Assembly (NCBI GenBank): GCA_034007245.1
Contig: JAVERH010000077.1
Span: forward strand, 1-10,140
Direction of reading: 5' to 3'
Length of the DNA: 10,140 nt
Source: Anaerosoma sp034007245
Lineage (GTDB): Bacteria; Actinomycetota; Coriobacteriia; Anaerosomatales; Anaerosomataceae
Shown: one piece after another, positions 1 through 6,406 of the stretch
How the letters are laid out: every line of letters starts with the position of its first letter
How positions within the stretch are numbered: position 1 is the first letter of the stretch
Notes under the pieces: model-generated
The model's database searches: none
The model's input: only the letters and a program-made list of their open reading frames with translations
Told to the model about the DNA's origin: nothing
Translations under genes and position numbers: made by a program

Positions 1-371
1 ATGAGTTCATGAGTAACGTCGACCTACGTAAGGCCATCTCGCTCGCGGTCAACCGTCAGGCGATCGCCGACACGGTCTACGAAGGTACTCGCATCCCGGC
101 CACCGGTCCTGTGCCAGAAGGTATTCTTGGGTTCCAGGCTGATGCCTGGGAGTTCAACAGGTACGATCTTGAACTTGCGAAGGAGTACCTGGACAAAGCA
201 GGGTTCCCGGAAGGTGAAGGTCTGCCAGAGATCAAGCTGTCCTTCAACAGCGGAGCCGGCCATGAGGATGTCATGGCTATCGTGCAGTCCGACCTCGCCA
301 AGATCGGCGTCACCGCTACATTCGATCCGCATGAATGGGCAGAGTACAGCGGTACGTTCCTGAACAACTAG
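1..371 (+). CDS. ABC transporter substrate-binding protein, family 5 (peptide/nickel type), 5'-partial and C-terminally truncated
   Basis: The reading frame is open to the left edge, so the start lies outside the window. The visible part of about 120 residues begins with a DLRKAISLAVNRQAI segment, followed by GPVPEG and YDLELAKEYLDKAGFPEG. These are hallmarks of the second half of extracytoplasmic family 5 solute-binding proteins (DppA/OppA type), which capture peptides or similar ligands outside the membrane and deliver them to the permease. It lies directly upstream of dppBCDF-like genes, as expected for the cognate binding protein. The oddity is the end. Family members usually run on for about 100 residues after the LAKIGVTATFDPHEWAEY-like strand, with a GWxxDYP-type segment and a final helix region. 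Here a TAG at 369-371 stops the frame, and neither other forward frame downstream resumes the family pattern. It may be a pseudogene, an internal deletion or an assembly fault. The family call is solid; whether it is functional is doubtful. Confidence 0.8.
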   Translation, partial: EFMSNVDLRKAISLAVNRQAIADTVYEGTRIPATGPVPEGILGFQADAWEFNRYDLELAKEYLDKAGFPEGEGLPEIKLSFNSGAGHEDVMAIVQSDLAKIGVTATFDPHEWAEYSGTFLNN

Positions 372-382
372 CTCGCTTGACA

Positions 383-402
383 CCAACCCGGACTGTGGTT
401 GG
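383..402 (+). other. small hairpin just after the binding-protein stop
   Basis: CCAACC (383-388) can pair with GGTTGG (397-402) around an 8-nt loop, starting 12 nt after the TAG stop. It is short and not followed by a T run. It may protect or end the upstream transcript together with the larger hairpin at 430-468, but alone it is weak. Confidence 0.3.
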
Positions 403-429
403 CGCTCGTGTGGAGCCAGCGCATCACAA

Positions 430-468
430 GGGGCGACAGGTCGTCTCGTATCGGAGCCCTGTCGCCCC
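430..468 (+). promoter_or_regulatory. 11-bp perfect inverted repeat between binding-protein and permease genes (attenuator or mRNA-stabilising hairpin)
   Basis: GGGGCGACAGG (430-440) is perfectly complementary to CCTGTCGCCCC (458-468), with a 17-nt loop. The stem is very GC-rich. No T tract follows, so a classical intrinsic terminator is not supported. In binding-protein importer operons such hairpins often sit between the binding-protein gene and the permease genes, where they stabilise the upstream mRNA or cause partial termination, giving more binding protein than permease. That role is inferred here from position and symmetry only. Confidence 0.5.
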
Positions 469-507
469 GTCCTGATGTGCGACGTGAAGCGAGGATGCCA
501 AAGCGCT

Positions 508-1467
508 ATGGGCAAGTACATACTACGTCGCGCGTTCCAGATGATCCCCGTGTTCCTGGGTGTGACGCTGCTCTTGTTCATACTGACAACCGTCATCCCG
601 GGTGATCCGGTCGCCATCCGCGCCGGCGAGCGTGCGCTGTCGCCCGCAGCCCGTGCTGCCTTTGTCGAGAAGTACAACCTCGATGCGCCTCTGCACGAGC
701 AGTACTTCACATATCTTGGTGGCCTGCTCTCAGGCGATCTCGGCGAGTCGTATAGGCAGAACCGTGAGGTATCGCAGATATACCTGGATCTGTATCCCAA
801 TACTGCGCGGCTTGCGCTTGCTGCGATCTTCGTAGAGGTCATCATCGGTATCGCTGCGGGCATCATCTCCGCCATCAAGCGATACTCGCTTCTCGATGTC
901 CTGGTGACGCTCTCGACCTCGATACTCGTGTCGTTGCCCGTTTTCTGGCTTGGGATGCTTATGCAGGTGTTCTTTGGCATCAAGTTCAAGGAGTGGGGTC
1001 TGCCATATCTGCCGATCTCGGGTATGGGCGATCCGCCCGATCTTATCCATCTCGTGATGCCCGCTATCACGCTTGCATCGGTGTCTACGGCTTACGTTGC
1101 ACGGATCATGCGCAGTCAGTTACTCGAGGTCATGGGTCAGGACTACATCCGCACTGCTATAGCCAAAGGATTGACCGACGGAGCCGTGGTGCGTAGGCAT
1201 GCTCTCAAAAACGCGCTTATCCCGGTCGTCACGTTCATCGGTCTGGACCTGGGGGCGATGATGAGTGGTGCGATCCTCACCGAGACCATCTTCAACTGGC
1301 CGGGAGTCGGGTACGCCATCTTCGCAGCTATCGGGCAGCGTGACTGGCCGGTCGTCATGGGGGGCGTCGTGCTTATCGTCATCGTCGTGATGGTGATCAA
1401 CCTTCTTGTAGACATCAGCTATGCGTTGCTAGACCCGCGCATCCGGTACGAGAGGCGGGCGGTGTAG
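508..1467 (+). CDS. dppB: DppB-type ABC peptide/nickel importer permease
   Basis: This encodes one of the two inner-membrane subunits that form the translocation channel of a dipeptide/oligopeptide/nickel-type importer. The protein is 319 residues, normal for the family. It opens with the typical MGKYILRRxxQMIPVFLGV first membrane segment and an IPGDP motif. A long extracytoplasmic stretch and further hydrophobic segments follow. The cytoplasmic EAA loop, which docks the ATPases, is clear at about residues 206-230 (QDYIRTAIAKGL, then RRHALKNALIP). The end carries the family pattern ETIFNWPGVG ... DISYALLDPRIRY. The frame is open back to an ATG at 475, but the start at 508 was chosen because family members begin with this short basic MxKYxLRR sequence. 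The nearest purine-rich site, GAGG at 490-493, is about 14 nt away, so the start is not certain. dppC follows after 2 nt. Substrate specificity (dipeptide, oligopeptide, nickel) cannot be told from the sequence. Confidence 0.93.
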   Translation: MGKYILRRAFQMIPVFLGVTLLLFILTTVIPGDPVAIRAGERALSPAARAAFVEKYNLDAPLHEQYFTYLGGLLSGDLGESYRQNREVSQIYLDLYPNTARLALAAIFVEVIIGIAAGIISAIKRYSLLDVLVTLSTSILVSLPVFWLGMLMQVFFGIKFKEWGLPYLPISGMGDPPDLIHLVMPAITLASVSTAYVARIMRSQLLEVMGQDYIRTAIAKGLTDGAVVRRHALKNALIPVVTFIGLDLGAMMSGAILTETIFNWPGVGYAIFAAIGQRDWPVVMGGVVLIVIVVMVINLLVDISYALLDPRIRYERRAV

Positions 1468-1469
1468 GC

Positions 1470-2447
1470 ATGGGTGCTCTGATGCGCGACGACAAGACGA
1501 CGTCGGCGAACGACCCCATGCAGCCAACGGCGCCTCCTACTGCAGGCGAGGCCGCCCAGGTCGCATCGAAGCGATCGGGTAAGTCGCGTACGCTGTGGAG
1601 CGATGCCACGAGACGACTGCGCCGCAATCGCCTTGCGATGATCGGGCTCGCATGGATATTCATCATCGTGGTCATCGCGCTCAGTGCAGACCTCTGGGCC
1701 CCGCAGTGGCTCGGTAGTCCGTCTGAGTTCGACTCCACGACGATGGGGGAACTCAAGCATCTGCCACCGAGTGCAGAGCACCCCTTTGGGACCGACAAGC
1801 GAGGGCTGGATGTGGCCTCGCGCATCGTCTACGGCTCGCGGTATTCGTTGGCCGTCGGCATCATCGCTACATCTATCGCACTCTCGATCGGTCTGGTGAT
1901 GGGTACGTTAGCTGCATACTACGGTGGCTTCATCGACAGTCTGGTCATGCGGTTGGCTGATGTGTTTCTCGCGTTCCCCTATATACTCTTCGCTATCGCG
2001 TTGATCGCTGTGTTGGGCCGGGGGTTCGTGAACCTGTTCATCGCCATCGGCGTACTCGCATGGCCGACCATCGCGCGCGTCGTCCGGAGCTCGATCCTGT
2101 CTGTGAAAGAGAACGAGTATGTGGACGCTGCCCGTGCACTAGGAGCCTCGGATATTCGGATCATGCTCCGACACATGCTTCCCAACGCGATGGCGCCGAT
2201 CATCGTGTATGGCACGATGAGCATCGGTGGTGCCATTCTGTCCGAGGCCGCACTGAGCTTCCTGGGGCTCGGGGTGCAGTTCCCCGACCCGTCGTGGGGG
2301 CACATGCTCTCGGAGGCTCGTGGCGAGATGATCTCGTACCCGTGGCTGATGATCTTTCCGGGTGCAGCCATTCTGACGACCGTGCTCGCGTTCGTCCTGC
2401 TCGGCGATGGACTCCGGGACGCACTCGACGTGAAGATGAAGGACTAG
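1470..2447 (+). CDS. dppC: DppC-type ABC peptide/nickel importer permease
   Basis: This is the second membrane subunit, partner of the DppB-like protein in the channel, 325 residues. It has a charged cytoplasmic N-terminus of about 50 residues that is somewhat longer and more polar than usual. The first membrane helix (LAMIGLAWIFIIVVIAL) follows, then the DppC signature HPFGTDKRGLDVASRIVYGSR. The EAA loop begins near residue 217 (YVDAARALGASDIRIMLRHMLPN). The C-terminal part shows AALSFLGLGVQFPDPSWG and GDGLRDALD, both diagnostic of the family. The ATG at 1470 lies 2 nt after the dppB stop and has no strong ribosome binding site. An in-frame ATG at 1482 is an alternative. Expression is likely coupled to dppB. 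The family call is secure; the transported substrate is unknown. Confidence 0.93.
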   Translation: MGALMRDDKTTSANDPMQPTAPPTAGEAAQVASKRSGKSRTLWSDATRRLRRNRLAMIGLAWIFIIVVIALSADLWAPQWLGSPSEFDSTTMGELKHLPPSAEHPFGTDKRGLDVASRIVYGSRYSLAVGIIATSIALSIGLVMGTLAAYYGGFIDSLVMRLADVFLAFPYILFAIALIAVLGRGFVNLFIAIGVLAWPTIARVVRSSILSVKENEYVDAARALGASDIRIMLRHMLPNAMAPIIVYGTMSIGGAILSEAALSFLGLGVQFPDPSWGHMLSEARGEMISYPWLMIFPGAAILTTVLAFVLLGDGLRDALDVKMKD

Positions 2448-2450
2448 GGT

Positions 2451-3464
2451 ATGGCACTCCTGCAGGTTAACGATCTTAGAACCCACTTCTTCACACGTGA
2501 CGGGCTCGTCAAGGCGGTGGATGGAGTGACGTTCTCCCTGGACAAGGGAGAAACGCTGGGTGTGGTCGGTGAGTCAGGGTCCGGGAAGTCCGTGACCGCG
2601 ATGTCGATCATGCGGCTGACCCCCGACCCTCCGGGCAAGGTCGTGGGTGGAGAGGTCCTTTACAAGGGTGCCGATATTCTCACGATGAGCGCTGCCGAGG
2701 TCAGGGATCTGCGTGGGAACCGGATATCCATGGTATTCCAGGATCCTATGACATCGTTGAACCCCGTATACCGGGTGGGGGAGCAGATCGGTGAGGCCAT
2801 CCGCATACACAAGAAGGCGACCAAACGCGAAGCGTTCGAGCGGGCTGTCGAGTTGCTCGATCTGGTGGGCATCCCCAACCCGCGGAGTCGTGCGAAGGAC
2901 TTCCCTCACCAGTTCTCGGGAGGGATGAGGCAGCGTGCCATGATCGCGATGGCGCTGGCGTGCGATCCTGACATCCTCATCGCCGATGAGCCGACTACTG
3001 CGCTGGATGTGACTATCCAGGCGCAGATACTCGAGTTGATGATGTCGCTGCAGGAGCGCACTGGGGCAGCGATCATCATGATCACGCATGACCTGGGCAT
3101 CGTGGCTGATATGGCCGATCGCATGTTGGTGCTCTATGCGGGCCGCCCGGTAGAGTATGGCACGGCTCGCGAGGTCTTCTACAGTCCGCTGCATCCATAC
3201 ACCTGGGGCTTGCTGGAAAGCCTTCCGAGGCAAGATATAGAGGGAAAGGGCGAACTTCATCCGATCAAGGGTCAGCCACCGAGTCTGATCGATGTCCCTA
3301 CGGGTTGTTCGTTCCACCCCCGATGCCCGTACGCGACTGCGATATGCAGCGCCGAGCTGCCGGAGACTCGGATCATAGAAGACGGACACTCTGTGGCGTG
3401 TCACTTCGCCGGCGAGGCTGGTTTTACCCGAGGAAACGCTGTGAAGACCAAGGGGGTGGTGTGA
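2451..3464 (+). CDS. dppD: DppD-type ABC importer ATPase
   Basis: This cytoplasmic ATPase drives the importer, forming a heterodimer with the DppF-like subunit; 337 residues. Motifs are complete: Walker A GESGSGKS at 40-47, Q-loop Gln97 (VFQDPMTSLNP), signature SGGMRQR at 156-162, Walker B ILIADE at 175-180, D-loop ALD at 184-186, and switch His213 (MITHD). The C-terminal oligopeptide-transporter domain follows (PLHPYTWGLLESLP), then a cysteine cluster GCSFHPRCPYATAIC with a further VACHF. Such cysteines are typical of DppD/OppD ATPases, and in some members they bind a 4Fe-4S cluster. The ATG lies 3 nt after the dppC stop. A good ribosome binding site (GAAGGA, 2438-2443) sits inside the end of dppC. 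The frame abuts the next gene. Confidence 0.95.
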   Translation: MALLQVNDLRTHFFTRDGLVKAVDGVTFSLDKGETLGVVGESGSGKSVTAMSIMRLTPDPPGKVVGGEVLYKGADILTMSAAEVRDLRGNRISMVFQDPMTSLNPVYRVGEQIGEAIRIHKKATKREAFERAVELLDLVGIPNPRSRAKDFPHQFSGGMRQRAMIAMALACDPDILIADEPTTALDVTIQAQILELMMSLQERTGAAIIMITHDLGIVADMADRMLVLYAGRPVEYGTAREVFYSPLHPYTWGLLESLPRQDIEGKGELHPIKGQPPSLIDVPTGCSFHPRCPYATAICSAELPETRIIEDGHSVACHFAGEAGFTRGNAVKTKGVV

Positions 3465-4499
3465 GTGCCTGAGATCCTGCGTGTCGAGGGGCTCGTCAAG
3501 CACTTCCCGGTCGACCAGGGACTGATTGCCTCAAGGCTCAGCACGAAAGTCCATGCGGTCGACGACGTGTCGTTCGCGATCAACGCCGGGGAGACGCTTG
3601 GTCTGGTCGGTGAGTCGGGTTGCGGCAAGTCGACCACCGGTCGATGTCTCATCAGACTCCTTGAGCCGACCGCCGGCTCGGTGACGTTCGACGGAATCGA
3701 CGTACTTGCGCTTCGCGGTAAGGCGCTTCAGGGGTTCAGACGGGACGTACAGTTCATCTTCCAGGATCCGTACGCATCGCTGAATCCGCGTATGACCATC
3801 GGCGAGATCGTCTCCGAGCCACTCGTCATACACAAGATCGGTACGCGTCTGGAGCGCCGCAAGCGCATACAAGACCTCCTGGAGGTCGTCGGCCTGAATC
3901 CCGAGCACATCAATCGGTACCCGCATGAGTTCTCGGGTGGGCAGCGCCAGCGCATCGGTATCGCCCGCGCCCTCGCACTCAATCCTAGGTTGATCATCTG
4001 CGACGAGCCGGTCTCCGCTCTCGATGTCTCGATCCAGGCGCAGGTCATCAATCTGCTGGACGATCTTCAGGATCGGTTCGGTCTCACGTATCTATTCATA
4101 GCTCACGATCTTTCGGTTGTGCGGCACATATCGGATCGCGTGGCCGTTATGTACCTCGGTAAGATCGTGGAGATCGGCGACTGGATGGGCCTGTACGAAG
4201 AGCCGCATCATCCCTACACGCAGTCGCTCCTTTCGGCGGTTCCGGTTCCCGATCCCGACAAGCAGCGTCTCCGGCAGCGGATCATCCTTCAAGGTGATGT
4301 GCCCAACCCGATCGATCCTCCTGCCGGGTGTCGCTTTCATACGCGGTGTCCGATCGCACAGTCGATCTGTGCGACCGACGAGCCCGAGTTGCGTGAAGTC
4401 GCCGATGGTCATCAGGCGGCGTGCCACTTCGCCAGGCCGTTCCCGATACCCGAAAGCATCGCGGCGATGAGCGTGAGTGCGGAGAGAGAAGCGGTCTAG
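3465..4499 (+). CDS. dppF: DppF-type ABC importer ATPase
   Basis: This is the second ATPase of the importer, 344 residues, and it closes the operon. Walker A GESGCGKST is at 49-57, Q-loop Gln100 (FIFQDPYASLNPRMT), signature SGGQRQR at 157-163, Walker B LIICDE at 176-181, D-loop ALD at 185-187, and switch His214 (IAHDLSVVRH). The KxHAVDDVSF lead-in and the PYASLNPRMTIGEIV stretch are typical of the DppF/OppF side of the pair. The C-terminus repeats the GCRFHTRCPIAQSIC ... AACHF cysteine pattern of DppD. It starts with GTG at 3465, directly after the dppD TGA at 3462-3464. An AGGGGG ribosome binding site at 3451-3456 leaves an 8-nt spacing that fixes this start. With both ATPases intact, the transporter core looks functional even if the adjacent binding protein is broken. 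Confidence 0.95.
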   Translation: MPEILRVEGLVKHFPVDQGLIASRLSTKVHAVDDVSFAINAGETLGLVGESGCGKSTTGRCLIRLLEPTAGSVTFDGIDVLALRGKALQGFRRDVQFIFQDPYASLNPRMTIGEIVSEPLVIHKIGTRLERRKRIQDLLEVVGLNPEHINRYPHEFSGGQRQRIGIARALALNPRLIICDEPVSALDVSIQAQVINLLDDLQDRFGLTYLFIAHDLSVVRHISDRVAVMYLGKIVEIGDWMGLYEEPHHPYTQSLLSAVPVPDPDKQRLRQRIILQGDVPNPIDPPAGCRFHTRCPIAQSICATDEPELREVADGHQAACHFARPFPIPESIAAMSVSAEREAV

Positions 4500-4516
4500 G
4501 CAGCTTTGAATCGTCT

Positions 4517-4525
4517 TGCTATACT
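4517..4525 (+). promoter_or_regulatory. extended -10 promoter of the tRNA-Leu gene
   Basis: TGCTATACT is an extended -10 element (TGn plus TATACT), placing transcription start near 4532, about 24 nt before the tRNA. No good -35 hexamer is found at 16-18 nt; a TTGAAT at 4506-4511 is too close. A short hairpin (CTGCC 4534-4538 with GGCAG 4544-4548) would fall in the tRNA leader. Confidence 0.5.
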
Positions 4526-4555
4526 CTCGTTCGCTGCCCGCAAGGCAGTTGCTCT

Positions 4556-4641
4556 GTCCGAGTGGCGGAATGGCAGACGCGCTAGGTTGAGGGCCTAGTG
4601 CCCGCAAGGGCGTGCGAGTTCAACTCTCGCCTCGGACACCA
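4556..4641 (+). tRNA. tRNA-Leu (anticodon GAG), CCA encoded
   Basis: The gene folds into a full class II tRNA. The acceptor stem is GTCCGAG (4556-4562) with CTCGGAC (4631-4637). The anticodon stem CTAGG/CCTAG encloses the loop TTGAGGG, with anticodon GAG at 4589-4591. A long variable arm (GCCC/GGGC) is as expected for leucine. The T arm is GCGAG/CTCGC with loop TTCAACT. The discriminator A and the CCA end (4639-4641) are encoded. It decodes CUC and CUU leucine codons, and CUC is heavily used by the neighbouring genes. It is a single-gene unit between two protein operons. Confidence 0.97.
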
Positions 4642-4650
4642 GAAGTGATC

Positions 4651-4681
4651 AGGGCCTCTTCCCAGAACGGGGAGGGGCCCT
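4651..4681 (+). terminator. terminator-like hairpin after tRNA-Leu
   Basis: AGGGCCTCTTCCC (4651-4663) pairs with GGGGAGGGGCCCT (4669-4681) over 13 positions, two of them G-U, around the 5-nt loop AGAAC. It starts 9 nt after the tRNA CCA. The following GTTGCAT is only weakly T-rich, so termination may be partial. Confidence 0.65.
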
Positions 4682-4793
4682 GTTGCATAGCCCATCGTCC
4701 GGTACTCGTTTGGGCGGCTCATTCTCGCTCACGAGTCGAGCCGTGCGCTACGATGGTTTCACGGACCAAAGCATGAGAGAACGGCGGGGGCCG

Positions 4794-5696
4794 ATGCGCA
4801 CGCAACAGCGACTCACTGAGGCATACGAGCGGGCACGGGTCGTACCGTTCACGAACGATTCACGGTTCGTGTTCATCAGTGACTGTCATCGAGGCACCGG
4901 CAGTCTCGCCGACGAGTTCACTCGTAACGAGAACTCTTACGTGCATGCGCTCGACTACTACTACACCAACGGGTTCACGTATGTGGAGGTCGGGGATGGC
5001 GACGAGCTGTGGGAACACTCTCATTTCCGGCATATCAAGGATGCGCACTACAACGCGTTCGATGCGGTGAAGCGGTTCCACTATGACGATCGGTTCATCC
5101 TGATCTGGGGCAACCACAACAACTTCCTGCGTGACCCGGAGTACGTGAAAGAGAACCTGCACGTCTATCGGGATGAGTACACCGGCACGACACACCCCTT
5201 TCTGCCGGGTATCGATCCGTGTGAGTCGGTCGTGTTCATCCACGAGACCACGGGGCAGGAGATCGTTGTGCTGCACGGGCATCAAGGTGACTTTGCCAAT
5301 GACCAGGCGTGGTGGCCGACGATGCTCGCGGTGCGGTACTTCTGGCGCCATGTTCACGGCATCGGTGTCCGCAACCCTGTAAGCCCGGTTCGAAACGCCT
5401 ATAAGCGTCACAAGATCGAGCGCCACTTCACAAAGTGGATCGAGCGGCATAAGAGGGCGCTCATCTGCGGACACACGCACCGATTCAAGTATCCGCGCAA
5501 CGGTGAGCAGCCGTACTTCAACGCTGGAGCGTGCGTATACCCGACGAAGATCACAGCCGTAGAGGTATGCGATGGAACCATCGCGCTCGTGCGTTGGTGT
5601 ATCGTCGCTGATGGAGAGGGCTCCCTGCGGGTGGCGAAAGACGTCCTCTGGGGTCCCGATCCTATCGAGAAGTTCGACATGAGGCAGGACCTATGA
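4794..5696 (+). CDS. calcineurin-like metallophosphoesterase (LpxH-like fold)
   Basis: This is a predicted cytoplasmic dinuclear-metal phosphoesterase of 300 residues. The metal-site motifs appear in order: SDCH (Asp30, His32), GDGDELWE (Asp68), GNHN (Asn107, His108), LHGHQGD (His161, His163) and CGHTHR (His227, His229). The GDxxDLW-like second motif and HGHxGD fourth motif resemble the LpxH/UDP-sugar pyrophosphatase branch more than generic phosphatases. No lipid A genes are seen, so the substrate is unknown. The third motif reads GNHN where GNHD or GNHE is usual. No signal peptide is visible. The frame is open back to 4683 and another ATG lies at 4773. Position 4794 was chosen because GGGGG at 4786-4790 lies just upstream, and because the earlier frame crosses a possible -10 (TACGAT, 4749-4754). 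The stop overlaps the next gene as ATGA. Confidence 0.85.
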   Translation: MRTQQRLTEAYERARVVPFTNDSRFVFISDCHRGTGSLADEFTRNENSYVHALDYYYTNGFTYVEVGDGDELWEHSHFRHIKDAHYNAFDAVKRFHYDDRFILIWGNHNNFLRDPEYVKENLHVYRDEYTGTTHPFLPGIDPCESVVFIHETTGQEIVVLHGHQGDFANDQAWWPTMLAVRYFWRHVHGIGVRNPVSPVRNAYKRHKIERHFTKWIERHKRALICGHTHRFKYPRNGEQPYFNAGACVYPTKITAVEVCDGTIALVRWCIVADGEGSLRVAKDVLWGPDPIEKFDMRQDL

Positions 5697-6406
5697 TCCA
5701 GTGTGTCCCGATAGTAGTGGGTACCGGTGCAGCGGTCGGTTGTACGCGGTGTGCACCGATGCCAGAAGCAAAATATCTGTCCGTGGCTGAGATCGCAGTC
5801 TCACTGAAGGGTGCGTGTGGAGCGGACGGTGTGGTGCTCACGGGCCCCGAACCGTTCTCGCATCCCGAACTGCCTGCGGTGATCGCTGCATGTCGAGAGG
5901 CGGGCTTCACGCGCATTGCTCTGGAGACCGATGGCGGTGCGCTCGCGGTCCACGGCAACGCCTCCGGGGTGCTGCGCGCGGGAGTCCGTCACCTGTGGGT
6001 TCGGGTTCTTGGCGCAGACGACATCGTGCACGACGAGCGAGTCGCTCGTCCGGGTAGAGGCGCTGCCGCACGGGCCGGGGTCGCCGCGTACAGTGCTGCT
6101 GCCCGGGAGGATGGGCGTACGGTCTGTGTGACCGCTATCGTCCCCGTCTGTCGACACACGCTTCCAGAGCTCCCGGCTATCGTTGTGTCGTGTGCCGTAC
6201 GGGGATTCGACGCCGTGCGATTGGTGTCGACCGGTCCATTACCGGAGGTGGCAGGTGTCCTCATCGCCGCTGCGTGTGACACCGGTATGGTCAACCGTAT
6301 CTGGGTCTGTACGGATGGCTTGCTTCCGCTTCTTTCTTCGCACTATCTTCACGGGGTCGCTGATGGCACCGCTGATAGTGCTGCTGACGGAGGTGAGGTG
6401 CAGTGA
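5693..6406 (+). CDS. radical-SAM-like protein with incomplete cluster motif
   Basis: This 237-residue protein has the architecture of a small radical SAM barrel. An N-terminal GCTRC sits at residues 16-20. It is followed by VVLTGPEPF (47-55, the xGxEP SAM-binding strand), HPELPAVIAACREAGF and the strand IALETDGG (75-82, equivalent to LxTNG). Next come an LWVRVLGADDIVHDE segment and VCVTAIVP. In canonical radical SAM enzymes CxxxCxxC binds the catalytic 4Fe-4S cluster. Here only Cys17 and Cys20 remain, and the expected first position is Ala13. Cys4 lies 13 residues before Cys17 and could be a non-canonical ligand. No clear C-terminal SPASM cysteines are seen. The start is fixed by the ATGA overlap with the upstream gene and by GAGG/AGGA at 5681-5689. 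It overlaps the next gene as GTGA. It may be a degenerate partner of the downstream radical SAM enzyme or a non-catalytic SAM-binding subunit. The function is unknown. Confidence 0.75.
   Translation: MIQCVPIVVGTGAAVGCTRCAPMPEAKYLSVAEIAVSLKGACGADGVVLTGPEPFSHPELPAVIAACREAGFTRIALETDGGALAVHGNASGVLRAGVRHLWVRVLGADDIVHDERVARPGRGAAARAGVAAYSAAAREDGRTVCVTAIVPVCRHTLPELPAIVVSCAVRGFDAVRLVSTGPLPEVAGVLIAAACDTGMVNRIWVCTDGLLPLLSSHYLHGVADGTADSAADGGEVQ

Noticed and set aside
24..1070. Long reverse-strand open frame opposite the binding-protein and dppB genes
   Set aside because: It is antisense to strongly recognisable forward genes, has low-complexity Arg/Ser/Pro-rich composition with no family pattern, and is the usual high-GC shadow frame.
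2574..3503. Long reverse-strand open frame opposite dppD
   Set aside because: Its translation is Arg/His-rich with no recognisable motif, while the forward strand carries a complete ABC ATPase.
4533..4549. Possible terminator of the dpp operon (CTGCC/GGCAG hairpin)
   Set aside because: The stem is only 5 bp, is not followed by a T run, and lies downstream of the tRNA -10 element, so it is better read as part of the tRNA leader.
4556..4641. tRNA-Leu as an integration site of a mobile element
   Set aside because: I see no repeat of the tRNA 3' end elsewhere in the window and no integrase or transposase gene; the tRNA has its own terminator-like hairpin.
4683..4793. Upstream-extended N-terminus of the metallophosphoesterase
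   Set aside because: The extra 37 residues have no family similarity, begin at the terminator hairpin's 3' edge and run through a possible promoter; the start at 4794 has a purine-rich site.
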